Part shown: positions 55,109-63,645 of the stretch, one piece after another
Numbering within the stretch: position 1 is the first letter of the stretch
How the letters are laid out: each line of letters opens with the position of its first letter
Notes under the pieces: generated by a model
Seen by the model: only the letters and a program-made list of their open reading frames with translations
Database searches by the model: none
What the model was told of the DNA's origin: nothing
Position numbers and translations under genes: made by a program
NCBI GenBank assembly: GCA_965217615.1
Contig: CBDCIT010000018.1
Coordinates: forward strand, 151,963 to 215,962
Direction of reading: 5' to 3'
DNA: 64,000 nucleotides
Source: CAVOAK01 sp965217615
Lineage (GTDB): Bacteria > Pseudomonadota > Alphaproteobacteria > UBA8366 > CAVOAK01

Positions 55109-56506
55109 ATGAGCAGGGAAAAGGTCAGCATAATCGTTACCGCGCACAACTATGGTAGATTCCTGCCGCAGGCGCTGAACAGTGCGCTTGCCCAGACCTA
55201 CGACGACTTCGAAGTGGTCGTTGTCAACGACGGCAGCACCGATAACACCGAGGAGGTCCTCGACGATTATCGGGACGATCCCCGCGTCGTCACGCTTCAG
55301 CTCGCCGGAGTCGGCCTTGCCGCCGCAGCCAATCGGGGGGTCAAGGAATGCTCGGGCGCGTACATTGTCCGATTAGACGCCGACGACTGGTTCGATGAGA
55401 ACCTGGTCACGGTCCTGACTGGCTATCTCGATCGCAGGCCCAACATTGGCATGGTCTTCTGCGACTACTATTTGGTGGACGCCAGCGGCGAAATTATCGG
55501 TAACCAGCGTCGGGCGAAGGTGAACGACGACATTGAGCTCCTCGACCGGCCGTGCCTTGCGGCAGGTGCCATGTATCGGCGTGAGTGTTTCGAGGCGATC
55601 CAAGGCTACGACGAGTCTTTGCGCCACCAGGAGGATTACGACCTCTGGATCAAATTCATCGACCAGTTTGAAGTTCACAACGTGTCGTTGCCGCTGATGT
55701 ACTACCGTCAACATGACGATAGCATGTCGCGCAATTGGGACGCTCGCATGGCCGCGAGACGACAGGTTAAACACCGGTTCGTCATCAACCACAGGGCCGA
55801 ATTGGCACGGCATATTGTAGCCGTTATCCCAGCTCGTGGCGACCGGATCAATGGCGAATCCCTGCCGCTTTTGAAGCTCGGAAACGAAACTTTGCTGGAA
55901 CGCTGCATACGGGCGACCAAGGCCGCCGATGATATGGAAAAGGTGATCGTATCGACGGAGGATCCGGAGATCGCTGACCACGCTGTCGCCGCCGGCGCCG
56001 ACGTTCCGTTCCTACGCAGTCAACATCTGTCGAGGCCGGAGGCCATGGTCGAAAATGTCGTGGCCGATCTATTAGAACGCATGGAACTGGATGGTGGCCG
56101 CGCCGATATCGCGGTCATCTGTCACCCACATTCGCCATTTATCAAGCCGGAGCACATCGCGGAAGCAATCGACACGCTCGTACTATACAAGACCGATTCC
56201 GTCCTGGCCGTTGTTGCGGACCTGTCCTATCACTGGATGATCGGCCGCCATGGGTTGACGCCGGTCGGCTACCGGGAGCGTGTGGTTCGCCAGGACAAGG
56301 ACTTGATCTTCAAAGAAGCGGGTAGCGTATACGGCGTTGCCACGGCTCAGTTCCTGCGTTCTGGAAGTTTTTTCGGCGAGCGTGTTGGCCACATTGAGTT
56401 GTCGTCGCACGATGCTTTTCGGATTCGCACACCGTGGGACTACGAAGTCGCCCAGCAGCTCTTTGCAATGCCTGAGCACGGGGCGGATCGTAAGGATGTC
56501 CGATAG
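55109..56506 (+). CDS. Fusion of GT2 glycosyltransferase and CMP-sugar-transferase-like domain
   Basis: 465 residues. Residues 1-230 are a family 2 glycosyltransferase: VSIIVTAHNYGRFLPQALNSAL, VVVVNDGSTDNTEEVL, DxD-like RLDADDWF, GYDESLRHQEDYDLWIKFI. Residues 233-460 resemble an acylneuraminate cytidylyltransferase: IVAVIPARGDRINGESLPLL, LLERCIRATKAADDMEKVIVST, VAAGADVPFLRSQHLS, SVLAVVADLSYHWMIG, with the catalytic PARxGSKG loop degenerate (PARGDRING). One chain could bind the activated sugar and transfer it. Start ATG at 55109 after a 20-base gap. Its TAG overlaps the next GTG by one base. Intact. Confidence 0.85.
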   Translation: MSREKVSIIVTAHNYGRFLPQALNSALAQTYDDFEVVVVNDGSTDNTEEVLDDYRDDPRVVTLQLAGVGLAAAANRGVKECSGAYIVRLDADDWFDENLVTVLTGYLDRRPNIGMVFCDYYLVDASGEIIGNQRRAKVNDDIELLDRPCLAAGAMYRRECFEAIQGYDESLRHQEDYDLWIKFIDQFEVHNVSLPLMYYRQHDDSMSRNWDARMAARRQVKHRFVINHRAELARHIVAVIPARGDRINGESLPLLKLGNETLLERCIRATKAADDMEKVIVSTEDPEIADHAVAAGADVPFLRSQHLSRPEAMVENVVADLLERMELDGGRADIAVICHPHSPFIKPEHIAEAIDTLVLYKTDSVLAVVADLSYHWMIGRHGLTPVGYRERVVRQDKDLIFKEAGSVYGVATAQFLRSGSFFGERVGHIELSSHDAFRIRTPWDYEVAQQLFAMPEHGADRKDVR

Positions 56507-57756
56507 TGTCGAGTGAGACGACATCGGAGCCGGTTATCCAAGCAAGTGTGCTCGATTCCCCATTTGATGAGATGCTCGCGAACTACGAGCTCGCGATCAA
56601 GACATACGTCGCTGATCACAAGAGCCGTCACTAGGATGTGTTTCCCGGCGACTATGATCGTGTGATTCGCGATACGCAGGCTTGGCCTGAGTTCCGTCGG
56701 AACGGCATTTCTGACTATCTTGACACGACAGTTCATCAAACAGGATTACCGATTTCCCGGAGGATTGAAAAATCAAGTGAACTGGCCGCCCTCAGTAGGC
56801 GGTACCATAGTCTCGCTGCCATAACCGGCACTGATTTCATAAAGGACGTTGCTGAGGCGGAGATCGGGGAGCCGAGATATGCGGAAATTGACGGTGTTAA
56901 GCTCAAAGTTCCCGACCTTCGTCACATCTTCGATGCTTGGCGAATTCGATCGATCTGGCCTACATTGAAAGGGATCCCGGACCAGCCGCTGATCGTTGAA
57001 ATCGGCGCAGGCTACGGCGGATTGGCGCTCAAGCTGAAGCGGCTGTTTCCGAACGCGAAGATTGCTCTATTCGATCTACCAGAAGTGAATGCGATCCAAG
57101 CCTACTACTTGCGAACAGCGATGCCCACAGCACAGCTGATGGGCACGAACGAGTTCGCGCAAGGGGATCCGATGGCGCTCCTCGCGTCGAAGTGGGACTT
57201 CCTCATTCTCCCTGGTTGGTATATCGCTGAGTTCCCGGAAAAGTCGGTGAACCTCTGCATAAATGCTCGTTCTTTGATGGAAATGCGACGTGATGTTGTT
57301 ACGTACTATATCCGCGAACTCAAGCGTCTGATCCCCTCCGGCGGCGCGTTTTACTGTGTGAACCGATATATCAAATCTACCGTGGGCGAAGCTGTCCGTC
57401 TGAAGGATTACGCCTTCGACGATAACTGGAGCATGAGGATCAGCGAGCCTGCCTGGGACCAGCCCTGGATACACGAACTGCTCTTGGTGAGGCTGAAACA
57501 CGCCAATGCCATCTCAATACGCGAACTCCTTTCAAACCTGCCACCCCATAGCTGGAAAGACGTATTCGCGCACCTCAGCATAGCCGCGAAGATGGTTGCC
57601 CACCTTTTGTGGGGGGCGAATCCAAATGTTAATCCAGGTTTGCGTGGTACAATCGTCAACGCCCGGAAGCGGACCGAGCGATCGCTGGTCCGAGCGATTC
57701 GTAAATTTCCCTTGCTGCATCGTTTCTTGAGACAACTGTGGGGGAGCCGTAACTGA
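56506..57756 (+). pseudogene. Putative sugar O-methyltransferase (NanM-like) with an in-frame amber codon
   Basis: SAM-dependent enzyme: motif I LIVEIGAGYGGLALKLKRLFP, then IALFDLPEVNAIQAYYLR, WDFLILPGWYIAEFPEKSVNL and SLMEMRRDVVTYYIRELKRL, as in the putative sugar O-methyltransferase family seen beside sialic-acid-type genes. The frame starting GTG 56506 (overlapping the previous stop by one base) reads SSETTSEPVIQASV...LANYELAIKTYVADHKSRH, meets TAG at 56632-56634, and continues in the same frame with DVFPGDYDRVIRDTQAWPEF. So it is one 416-codon gene with one premature stop, or translation restarts at GTG 56638 giving 372 residues with the core intact. Confidence 0.78.
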
Positions 57757-57785
57757 GCATCAAGTCGCGGCATGGCACTTCGACT

Positions 57786-58514
57786 ATGAACATTCTCACA
57801 GTTGTCCCCGCGCGTGCGGGATCGAAAGGTGTGCCCGGCAAGAACCTGCGCTTGCTTGCTGGTCGACCGCTTGTCACCCATGTGTTGCGGACGCTTCGCC
57901 AGAGTTCTATTCCGATGCGGACTATCGTGTCGTGCGATTCGGTGGCGCTTGCAGATGCAGCCCGTGGCGAGGGCGCAGACATCCCATTTCTTCGCCCCGC
58001 CGAACTGGCAACCGACGATGTTCCTATTCCTGCGGTCGTGCAGCATGCGATGCGCTACTGCGACGACGAGGGATGGCGAGCTGATATCGTGAGTTCCGTG
58101 CAACCGACCAGTCCGTTACTCACAGCAGCTTCATTAGATGCAGCGCTGGGTCGGATGATCGCGGATCGTTCGATCGATTCCGTTGTCTCCGTAACTCTTA
58201 TTGTTAAATTCCACCCATTCCGCAGTTACCGGCTCGACAGCGACAGTGCTATCGCTCCGCTTACCGAATACACGACGGAACGGTACTTGCAAAAACAGGA
58301 TCGCCCTCCAGCCTATGGAATGACAGGTGGATTCTTCGTTCGAAGACGAGAACTGCTCGAGCGATGGACTGGCGAAGGCTTTGCCCTTGGAGGCCGCTGC
58401 ATCGGTCAGTCAGTCTCGGCGGTAGAAGCCACCGACATCGATAGCGAAGAAGATTTCTTGTTCGCCGAGACACTCATGCGACGGCGACGGCAAAAGGCCA
58501 GTATCGAATGTTGA
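57786..58514 (+). CDS. Acylneuraminate cytidylyltransferase (NeuA/PseF-like)
   Basis: 242 residues. Canonical CMP-sugar synthetase loop ILTVVPARAGSKGVPGKNLRLLAGRPLV, then IVSCDSVALADAARGEGADIPFLRPAELATDDVP, SSVQPTSPLLTAASLD, SIDSVVSVTL, and AVEATDIDSEEDFLFAETLM with the metal-binding DIDSEED. Forms CMP-nonulosonate from CTP and the free acid. Overlaps the canonical neuB gene by seven bases, so the two form a synthesis-activation pair. Intact. Confidence 0.93.
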   Translation: MNILTVVPARAGSKGVPGKNLRLLAGRPLVTHVLRTLRQSSIPMRTIVSCDSVALADAARGEGADIPFLRPAELATDDVPIPAVVQHAMRYCDDEGWRADIVSSVQPTSPLLTAASLDAALGRMIADRSIDSVVSVTLIVKFHPFRSYRLDSDSAIAPLTEYTTERYLQKQDRPPAYGMTGGFFVRRRELLERWTGEGFALGGRCIGQSVSAVEATDIDSEEDFLFAETLMRRRRQKASIEC

Positions 58515-59524
58515 TTGGAAACTTGGATACGACTGAGACTGTCTACGTCGTCGCCGAAATTGGTGGCAACCACAACGGTGATCCCGAGACAGCTTACCGT
58601 TTGGTTGAGGCGGCTGCCGCCGCCGGCGCAAGCGCGGTAAAGTTTCAAACCTACAGGGCGGAAACCCTTGTCCACCCATCTGTGGAACCCGTGCCGATCG
58701 TAAAGAAATACTACGATACGCAGCTTGCTCGATTTAAGGATCTCGAACTCGATTGGGAGGTCTATGAACGAATATTCGAGCAGTGTATCGAGCTCGGGAT
58801 CCACTTTCTGACAACGCCGTTCGACTTGACGATACTTGAGCGCATGACCCCGCATATGCCGGCGGTCAAGATCGCGAGCGGCGATCTCACCTATCATGAT
58901 CTCATAAAGGCGGCCGTAGCCACCACCAAACCCGTATTGCTTTCAACTGGCATGGCAACCATCGAGGAGGTCCTGAAGGCGTCCAACCTAATTCCGCCGG
59001 CCCAGCGAGTGATCTTGCATTGTGCATCGATTTACCCGCTGCCTGACGAGAAAGCTAATTTGACGGCGATTCCGACCCTGATGAGTGCTCTGCCGGAGGC
59101 GGTTATCGGCTATTCCGATCACACGGTCGGATTGGAGGCCTGCATCGCGGCGGTCGCCCTTGGCGCGAGGACAATTGAAAAACATTTTACACTCGACACG
59201 AGCCAGACGCCGGGTGATCACGTGCTTTCGCTGGATCCGGACGGGATGCGGGATATGGTGCGTCAGATTAAAAGGGTGAACATGATGCTCGGCGACGGCA
59301 TCAAACGTCCAGCTCCGGGGGAGGATCTCATGCTGAAACAGATGCGTCGCGGCATATATGCCGCACGCGATCTGAACAGAGACGTGGAACTCACCGAGAT
59401 GGACCTGCTGGTTATCCGCCCGCAAACAGAACTCGAACCATACGAAATGAAAAATATTCTCGGGCGCCGTACCGCGAAGCCGATCGCAAAGTTGCAGCCG
59501 ATTTCGGTTTCCGATTTAGACTAG
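58508..59524 (+). CDS. neuB: Canonical NeuB-family nonulosonate synthase
   Basis: 338 residues. VYVVAEIGGNHNGDPETAYRLVEAAAAAGASAVKFQTY, HFLTTPFDLTILERM, AVKIASGDLTYHDLIKA, LLSTGMATIEEV, LHCASIYPLPDEKANL, AVIGYSDHTVGLEACIAAV, IEKHFTLDTSQTPGDHVLSLDP, then the SAF domain with MRRGIYAARDLNRDVELTEMDLLVIRP. All active-site segments of sialic, legionaminic or pseudaminic acid synthases are present; which acid cannot be read from the sequence. PEP-dependent, cytoplasmic. Intact. Confidence 0.93.
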   Translation: MLIGNLDTTETVYVVAEIGGNHNGDPETAYRLVEAAAAAGASAVKFQTYRAETLVHPSVEPVPIVKKYYDTQLARFKDLELDWEVYERIFEQCIELGIHFLTTPFDLTILERMTPHMPAVKIASGDLTYHDLIKAAVATTKPVLLSTGMATIEEVLKASNLIPPAQRVILHCASIYPLPDEKANLTAIPTLMSALPEAVIGYSDHTVGLEACIAAVALGARTIEKHFTLDTSQTPGDHVLSLDPDGMRDMVRQIKRVNMMLGDGIKRPAPGEDLMLKQMRRGIYAARDLNRDVELTEMDLLVIRPQTELEPYEMKNILGRRTAKPIAKLQPISVSDLD

Positions 59525-59574
59525 GTTGTGAATGCTACTACATGTAAACACACCGATGAACAGGAGCGAGAAAC

Positions 59575-60285
59575 ATGAAAGTCGGTGACAACATCGAAGT
59601 CGGCAAAGGTAGCTGGATCTTTGACGGCGCTGTTGCGGATACCTTTATCGATCACGCAACCAAATCGATCCCCATGTTCCACGAGGGTCACGAGTTGATC
59701 TGCGAACTCAGCGACTATTTCGTGCAACCGCAAGGCTATTGCTATGAGATTGGCACATCGACCGCCCAGCTTCTGCGAAAGCTCGCAGAACACAACAAGC
59801 ACAAACCCCACACCATGTGGGTCGGGCTCGACCGTGAGAAGCCGATGATCGAAAAGGCGCGCGAGCATTGTGCAGGCCTAGAAAATGTCGAACTCCACGC
59901 CGAAGATTTTCTGCTGCACGATATGCAAAAAGCAGATTTCGTTGCGTCCTACTACGTCATGCAATTTGTTCCGCCGCGATTGCGTCAGGGCGCCTTCGAC
60001 AAGATTTACGATCGTCTTAACTGGGGCGGTGCGTTCGTACTGTTCGAAAAGGTTCGCGGCCCCGATGCACGCTTTCAGGATATCGCGAGCAACATCTACA
60101 CCAATCTCAAGCGCGCGAACGGTCTAACGCCGGAAGAAATCCTTAACAAAATTGACAGCCTTAAGAGCGTGATGGAACCGTTCTCTACACAGGGCAACAT
60201 CGATCTTATGAAACGGGCGGGCTTCACCGACATCATGAATGTCTTCAAATGGGTTTGCTTCGAGGGCTTCTTGGCAATCAAGTAA
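59575..60285 (+). CDS. Class I SAM methyltransferase, CmoA-like
   Basis: 236 residues, ATG preceded by AGGAGCGAG. Resembles the CmoA/carboxy-SAM fold: FDGAVADTFIDHATKSIPMFHEGHELICEL, GYCYEIGTSTAQLLRKLAEH, MWVGLDREKPMIEKAREHC, YYVMQFVPPRLRQGAFDKIYDRLNWGGAFVLFEKV, GLTPEEILNKIDSLKSVMEPFS. CmoA proper makes carboxy-SAM for tRNA wobble modification; this position points instead to sugar or lipid methylation. The glycan role is inferred. Intact. Confidence 0.83.
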   Translation: MKVGDNIEVGKGSWIFDGAVADTFIDHATKSIPMFHEGHELICELSDYFVQPQGYCYEIGTSTAQLLRKLAEHNKHKPHTMWVGLDREKPMIEKAREHCAGLENVELHAEDFLLHDMQKADFVASYYVMQFVPPRLRQGAFDKIYDRLNWGGAFVLFEKVRGPDARFQDIASNIYTNLKRANGLTPEEILNKIDSLKSVMEPFSTQGNIDLMKRAGFTDIMNVFKWVCFEGFLAIK

Positions 60286-60328
60286 CCTAAGCCGGCATCG
60301 TGTCCACCTCCGAATAGAAACCGAAAAA

Positions 60329-61170
60329 ATGCGAGAACATCTCGATGCCATCGGCATGACCGCCGACTATCGCAAGGCCATGAAACCCTGTGAAGTCTGC
60401 GATGGCGAAACAATCAAACTGATACAGCGGCGAGGTCGCATCGCCGAAGCTGGCGTCTATGGAGATTTGCCGATCCATGCCTGTGATCGGTGCGGCTACG
60501 CAATGCAAAAACCACGCTATGAGGATCGCTTTTACCAGGACTATTACGAACGGCTGTACCGCGAAGTCGCGTTCGGGCAAGAGGCGCCGAACCAAGCCGA
60601 TATCGACGAACAGGTGGTCCGCGCAAAAGGTGTTATGGAATACGTTCATAAGTTTGTCAGGCCGCCGGGCCGCATGCTCGATCACGGCTGTGCGGCGGGC
60701 GGCACCATGTTGCTGTTTCGGGATGCTGGATGGACGGTCTGGGGAGTCGACCCTCACCGACCGAGTGTCGAGACTGGTTGCAGATACCTCAACCTCGACA
60801 TTCGGATTGGCGCTGGCGAGGATCTACCGTTTGACGACAACGGGTTCGAGCTGATCTTCAGCCTTGGATCAACTGAACACGCATATGACTTCGGCAAGAT
60901 GATGGAGGAAGCGCGACGAGTTCTCGTCCCGGTGGCTGGTTTCTGATCCGATAGCGTTCGGACCGGCTATGGGGTTCTCCTCTGGAATACTACAACCACA
61001 ATCACTATCGATTCTTCACGCCAGGGACCTGGGAGCTCGCACTGCGCCGTTACGGCTTCTCGGTGGTCGACTCAACTGATGTCGAATATGAGAAGAAACC
61101 GGGCGAGGTGTATATTTTGGGGAATTATATCCTTAACTACGCACTGGTCCAGGCACCCTGCCACAGCTAG
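60329..61170 (+). pseudogene. SAM methyltransferase with N-terminal zinc motif, frameshifted near its end
   Basis: From ATG 60329: CEVCDGETIKL and HACDRCGYAMQ give two CxxC pairs, as in C-methyltransferases that act on nucleotide sugars. Then comes the methyltransferase core GRMLDHGCAAGGTMLLFRDAGWTVWGVDPHRPSV, EDLPFDDNGFELIFSLGSTEHAYD. The frame ends at 60946, but coding sense resumes one frame over at about 60955 with RSDRLWGSPLEYYNHNHYRFF, PGTWELALRRYGFSVVDSTDV and stops at 61170. The join region (60,935-60,960) therefore carries an indel. Restored length is about 280 residues. Confidence 0.75.
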
Positions 61171-61227
61171 CATAAGTGCCCCGCCCGCTGGCACGGGCGA
61201 GGCCAACCCACAAGAAGGAGAGTTCTC

Positions 61228-61529
61228 ATGAGCAAGATTTTGACCTCGGAATAGTTCCCCCGCCCGAAACATACGATCAAGCTGTTGAGCTATGTGGGTA
61301 CGTACGTGATCTGAAAGCGGCGGACGTGGTTCAGATCTAACAGACACAATGGGGCGACCAACTTTTGGTAGTTCTTGCGGGCGAATCTCAGACTCGTCCG
61401 TATTATGCGTTTGTGTCGGACCGGAACACCCTTCTCGACTTGGCACGCGACATTCTGTCTGCGCTTGATCCTGTGACGAATGAGCAGCTTCGCGAGGAGA
61501 TTCGGAAGCTGTTGGAAGATCAGAATTAG
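61228..61529 (+). pseudogene. Degraded small gene, unknown function
   Basis: AAGGAGAG precedes ATG 61228 (MSKILTSE then stop). From 61242 another frame shows protein-like sequence DLGIVPPPETYDQAVELCGY, DLKAADVVQI, an in-frame TAA, then QTQWGDQLLVVLAGESQTRPYYAFVSDRNT and LREEIRKLLEDQN to a stop at 61527. A shift and one nonsense codon would have to be undone to give about 100 residues. No family recognised. Confidence 0.45.
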
Positions 61530-61571
61530 TCATATTTCACCTCGCGTAGTTAAGTATATAAGTCCCATATT

Positions 61572-61880
61572 TTGGCGCGTAGCGATCTTGAACCGTCCCT
61601 GGAAGCTGTGATCGAAGCCGCGGCCGCAATACAGCACGACCCGGCGGGCGAAATCGTCAGCGAACTTGTGGCCTATCGCGTCGCATTCGCGGATCGTTGC
61701 CGATCATTTCTTGACTACTGCAAAAAAATGAACGGCGACGCCACTGAAATCGCGCGCGCCGCCCGGGCGGGTTAACTTGAGTATCGAATCTTCCTCGGTG
61801 ATGACGATTGGGCGATCGAACGCGCGAGAACGGAAGCGACGCGCTACGTCGAAGAATTTGATAAGGGGCACGTCGTCTAG
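61572..61880 (+). pseudogene. Small helical protein gene, probably frameshifted
   Basis: TTG start at 61572: ARSDLEPSLEAVIEAAAAIQ, SELVAYRVAFADRCRSFLDYCKKMN, stop at 61775. Directly beyond, in another frame, coding-like EYRIFLGDDDWAIERARTEATRYVEEFD runs to a stop at 61880. It reads as one roughly 100-residue protein with an indel at about 61,770. No family recognised; it sits just upstream of asnB. Confidence 0.45.
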
Positions 61881-61917
61881 TCGACCCTGTGAGGTTCCCG
61901 GTGGGGACCAGTCAACA

Positions 61918-62360
61918 ATGTGCGGTATTTTTACAGTCTATAATCCCGCCGGTGTCGATCCCGACAATCGGCGCTATCTCGTCGGTGTGCGTGCCTTGGC
62001 ACACCGCGGGCCCGACGACGAGGGGACATTCCTCGACAGTAAGATATTTGTTGGGCACCGGCGTCTAAGCATCCTCGATTTGTCCTTGGCTGGGCACCAA
62101 CCGATGCTTGGCGCCGACGGCCAGGTGGTACTCGCCTTCAACGGGCAAATTTATAATCACACCGAGCTACGCGCTGAGTTGGAAGCTGAGGGCTACCGCT
62201 TCCGATCGAATTGCGACACGGAAACTCTCCTCAACATGTATCTCGAGTATGGCCTCGGTGCATTCGAACGTATGCGTGGCATGTGGGCGGTTGCGATTTG
62301 GGATCGACGCGATGGCAGCCTGATCGCGAGCCGAGACCGCATGGGAATCAAACCACTCTA
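61918..62360 (+). pseudogene. asnB: Asparagine synthase (glutamine-hydrolysing), N-terminal part only
   Basis: Ntn glutaminase domain: MCGIF with the Cys nucleophile at position 2, VRALAHRGPDDEGTF, VGHRRLSILDLSLAGHQPM, FNGQIYNHTELRAELEAEGY, DTETLLNMYLEYG, SRDRMGIKPL. The coding ends after 147 residues where the IS5 element begins. The synthetase half is absent, and what lies beyond the IS is an unrelated intron gene. AsnB homologues in glycan clusters amidate sugar acids such as legionaminate derivatives, so its loss may matter to the pathway. Confidence 0.9.
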
Positions 62361-63645
62361 GGGCACCTCTAAGAATTCGCGATTTGACAGAGGATGATTG
62401 GTTAAACGGGCTGTGGCCGTCTGCGGCCATGCTGGCACCGGGATTTCCGGGAGTTTCCCGCGCTCCAATTGAGCTATTTCCGCTTCAAGACCGTGCCCAG
62501 GCGATCTCCTACTCAGAGTATTGTCACACCGCCGCGGCGAGGCGGTTCAGTTGGACCAGACGGCGCATGTTGTGGGCGAGGTTCTTCAGCCCTATCCGAG
62601 CCTTTGCCCGCGCCAGCCCGACACTACGCAGCAGCGTCCCGCCCATGTCGTTGCTCTGGGCCCCGAAAACATGCTCGACGCGGACCCGAACGGACGAACG
62701 GGTCTTGTTGCCTTGCTTCTCGCGCTCGCTCAGCGGCTTGTTGCGGCGGGCTTTGCGATGGATCCGGCTCCTCAACCCCTTCTTCTTCAGCGCCGCCTCG
62801 ATCTCCGCCGAGCGATAAGCGCTGTCCGCCCATACGCCCAAGGCCGTGTTGTCCCCATCCAGGATATCGTCGAGAACCTTACTGTCGTGCGTCGCCGCGT
62901 CGCTCACCTGATAGCGCCGCACCAGCTTGTGCCGACGGTCCACGTTGACATGGTTCTTGTAGCCGTAATGGCTCCTGCCGTGCTTCTTGGTCCACCGCGC
63001 CTCGACATCCTTTTGGCGCCGCTTTGCCGGCTTATCCTGCCAGCATTCCGGCGTCTCGCCAGCCTTTATCCCCGCGTTCTCCTTGCGGCTGTTGCGCTGT
63101 TTGGGCACCGCCACGATCGAGGCGTCGATGATCTGGCCGCCCATCGCCAGATAGCCCTGATCCTTCAGGTGGCCATCGAACGTCTCGAATAAGGTCTCGA
63201 TCACCCCAGCTTGCGTCAACTGTTCGCGGTACAGCCACACTGTCTTGGCATCGGGAACCCGGTCCTCCAGACCCAACCCCAAAAACCGCATGAACGACAG
63301 GCGATCCCGGATCTGATGCTCAACCTGATCGTCCGACAGATTGTAGAGTGCGCTCAGAATGATCGTCTTGAACATCACCACCGCGTCCCACGGCTTGCGT
63401 CCCGCCCGCGACTTGCGCGCCTTGTCCGAACGCCGACACACCGCATCCAAACACCCACGGAAGTCTTCCCACGGAACAACCTCGTCGATCTTCGCCAGAG
63501 GCTCGTTCTTGGCGTCCAGCCCGGTATACCGCTTCGAAAGATCAAAAAATCCTATCTGACCCATGAACACCCCTCCCGATGTCAACAAATCGTCAACCCG
63601 ATTCTAAACCGACGGTGCGCGAAAATGGCATTTTTAGAGGTGCCC
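62361..63645 (-). mobile_element. IS5-family element (1,285 bp)
   Basis: Inverted ends GGGCACCTCTAAGAAT at 62361 and, inward from 63645, GGGCACCTCTAAAAAT. Left flank ends CTCTA, right flank begins ATAAT, so no target duplication matches. Both neighbours (asnB and the intron reverse transcriptase) stop mid-domain at its edges. Confidence 0.9.
62524..63564 (-). CDS. IS5-family transposase
   Basis: 346 residues from the ATG at 63564 (MGQIGFFDLSKRYTGLDAKN). DUF772-type N-terminus with SALYNLSDDQVEHQIRDRLSFMRFLGL; DDE core GGQIIDASIVAVPKQRN (D), LGVWADSAYRSAEIE (D) and the C-terminal RVRVEHVFGAQSNDMGG (E), followed by GLARAKARIGLKNLAHNMRR. All in one open frame, so this copy may be functional. 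Confidence 0.94.
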   Translation of the reverse strand: MGQIGFFDLSKRYTGLDAKNEPLAKIDEVVPWEDFRGCLDAVCRRSDKARKSRAGRKPWDAVVMFKTIILSALYNLSDDQVEHQIRDRLSFMRFLGLGLEDRVPDAKTVWLYREQLTQAGVIETLFETFDGHLKDQGYLAMGGQIIDASIVAVPKQRNSRKENAGIKAGETPECWQDKPAKRRQKDVEARWTKKHGRSHYGYKNHVNVDRRHKLVRRYQVSDAATHDSKVLDDILDGDNTALGVWADSAYRSAEIEAALKKKGLRSRIHRKARRNKPLSEREKQGNKTRSSVRVRVEHVFGAQSNDMGGTLLRSVGLARAKARIGLKNLAHNMRRLVQLNRLAAAV

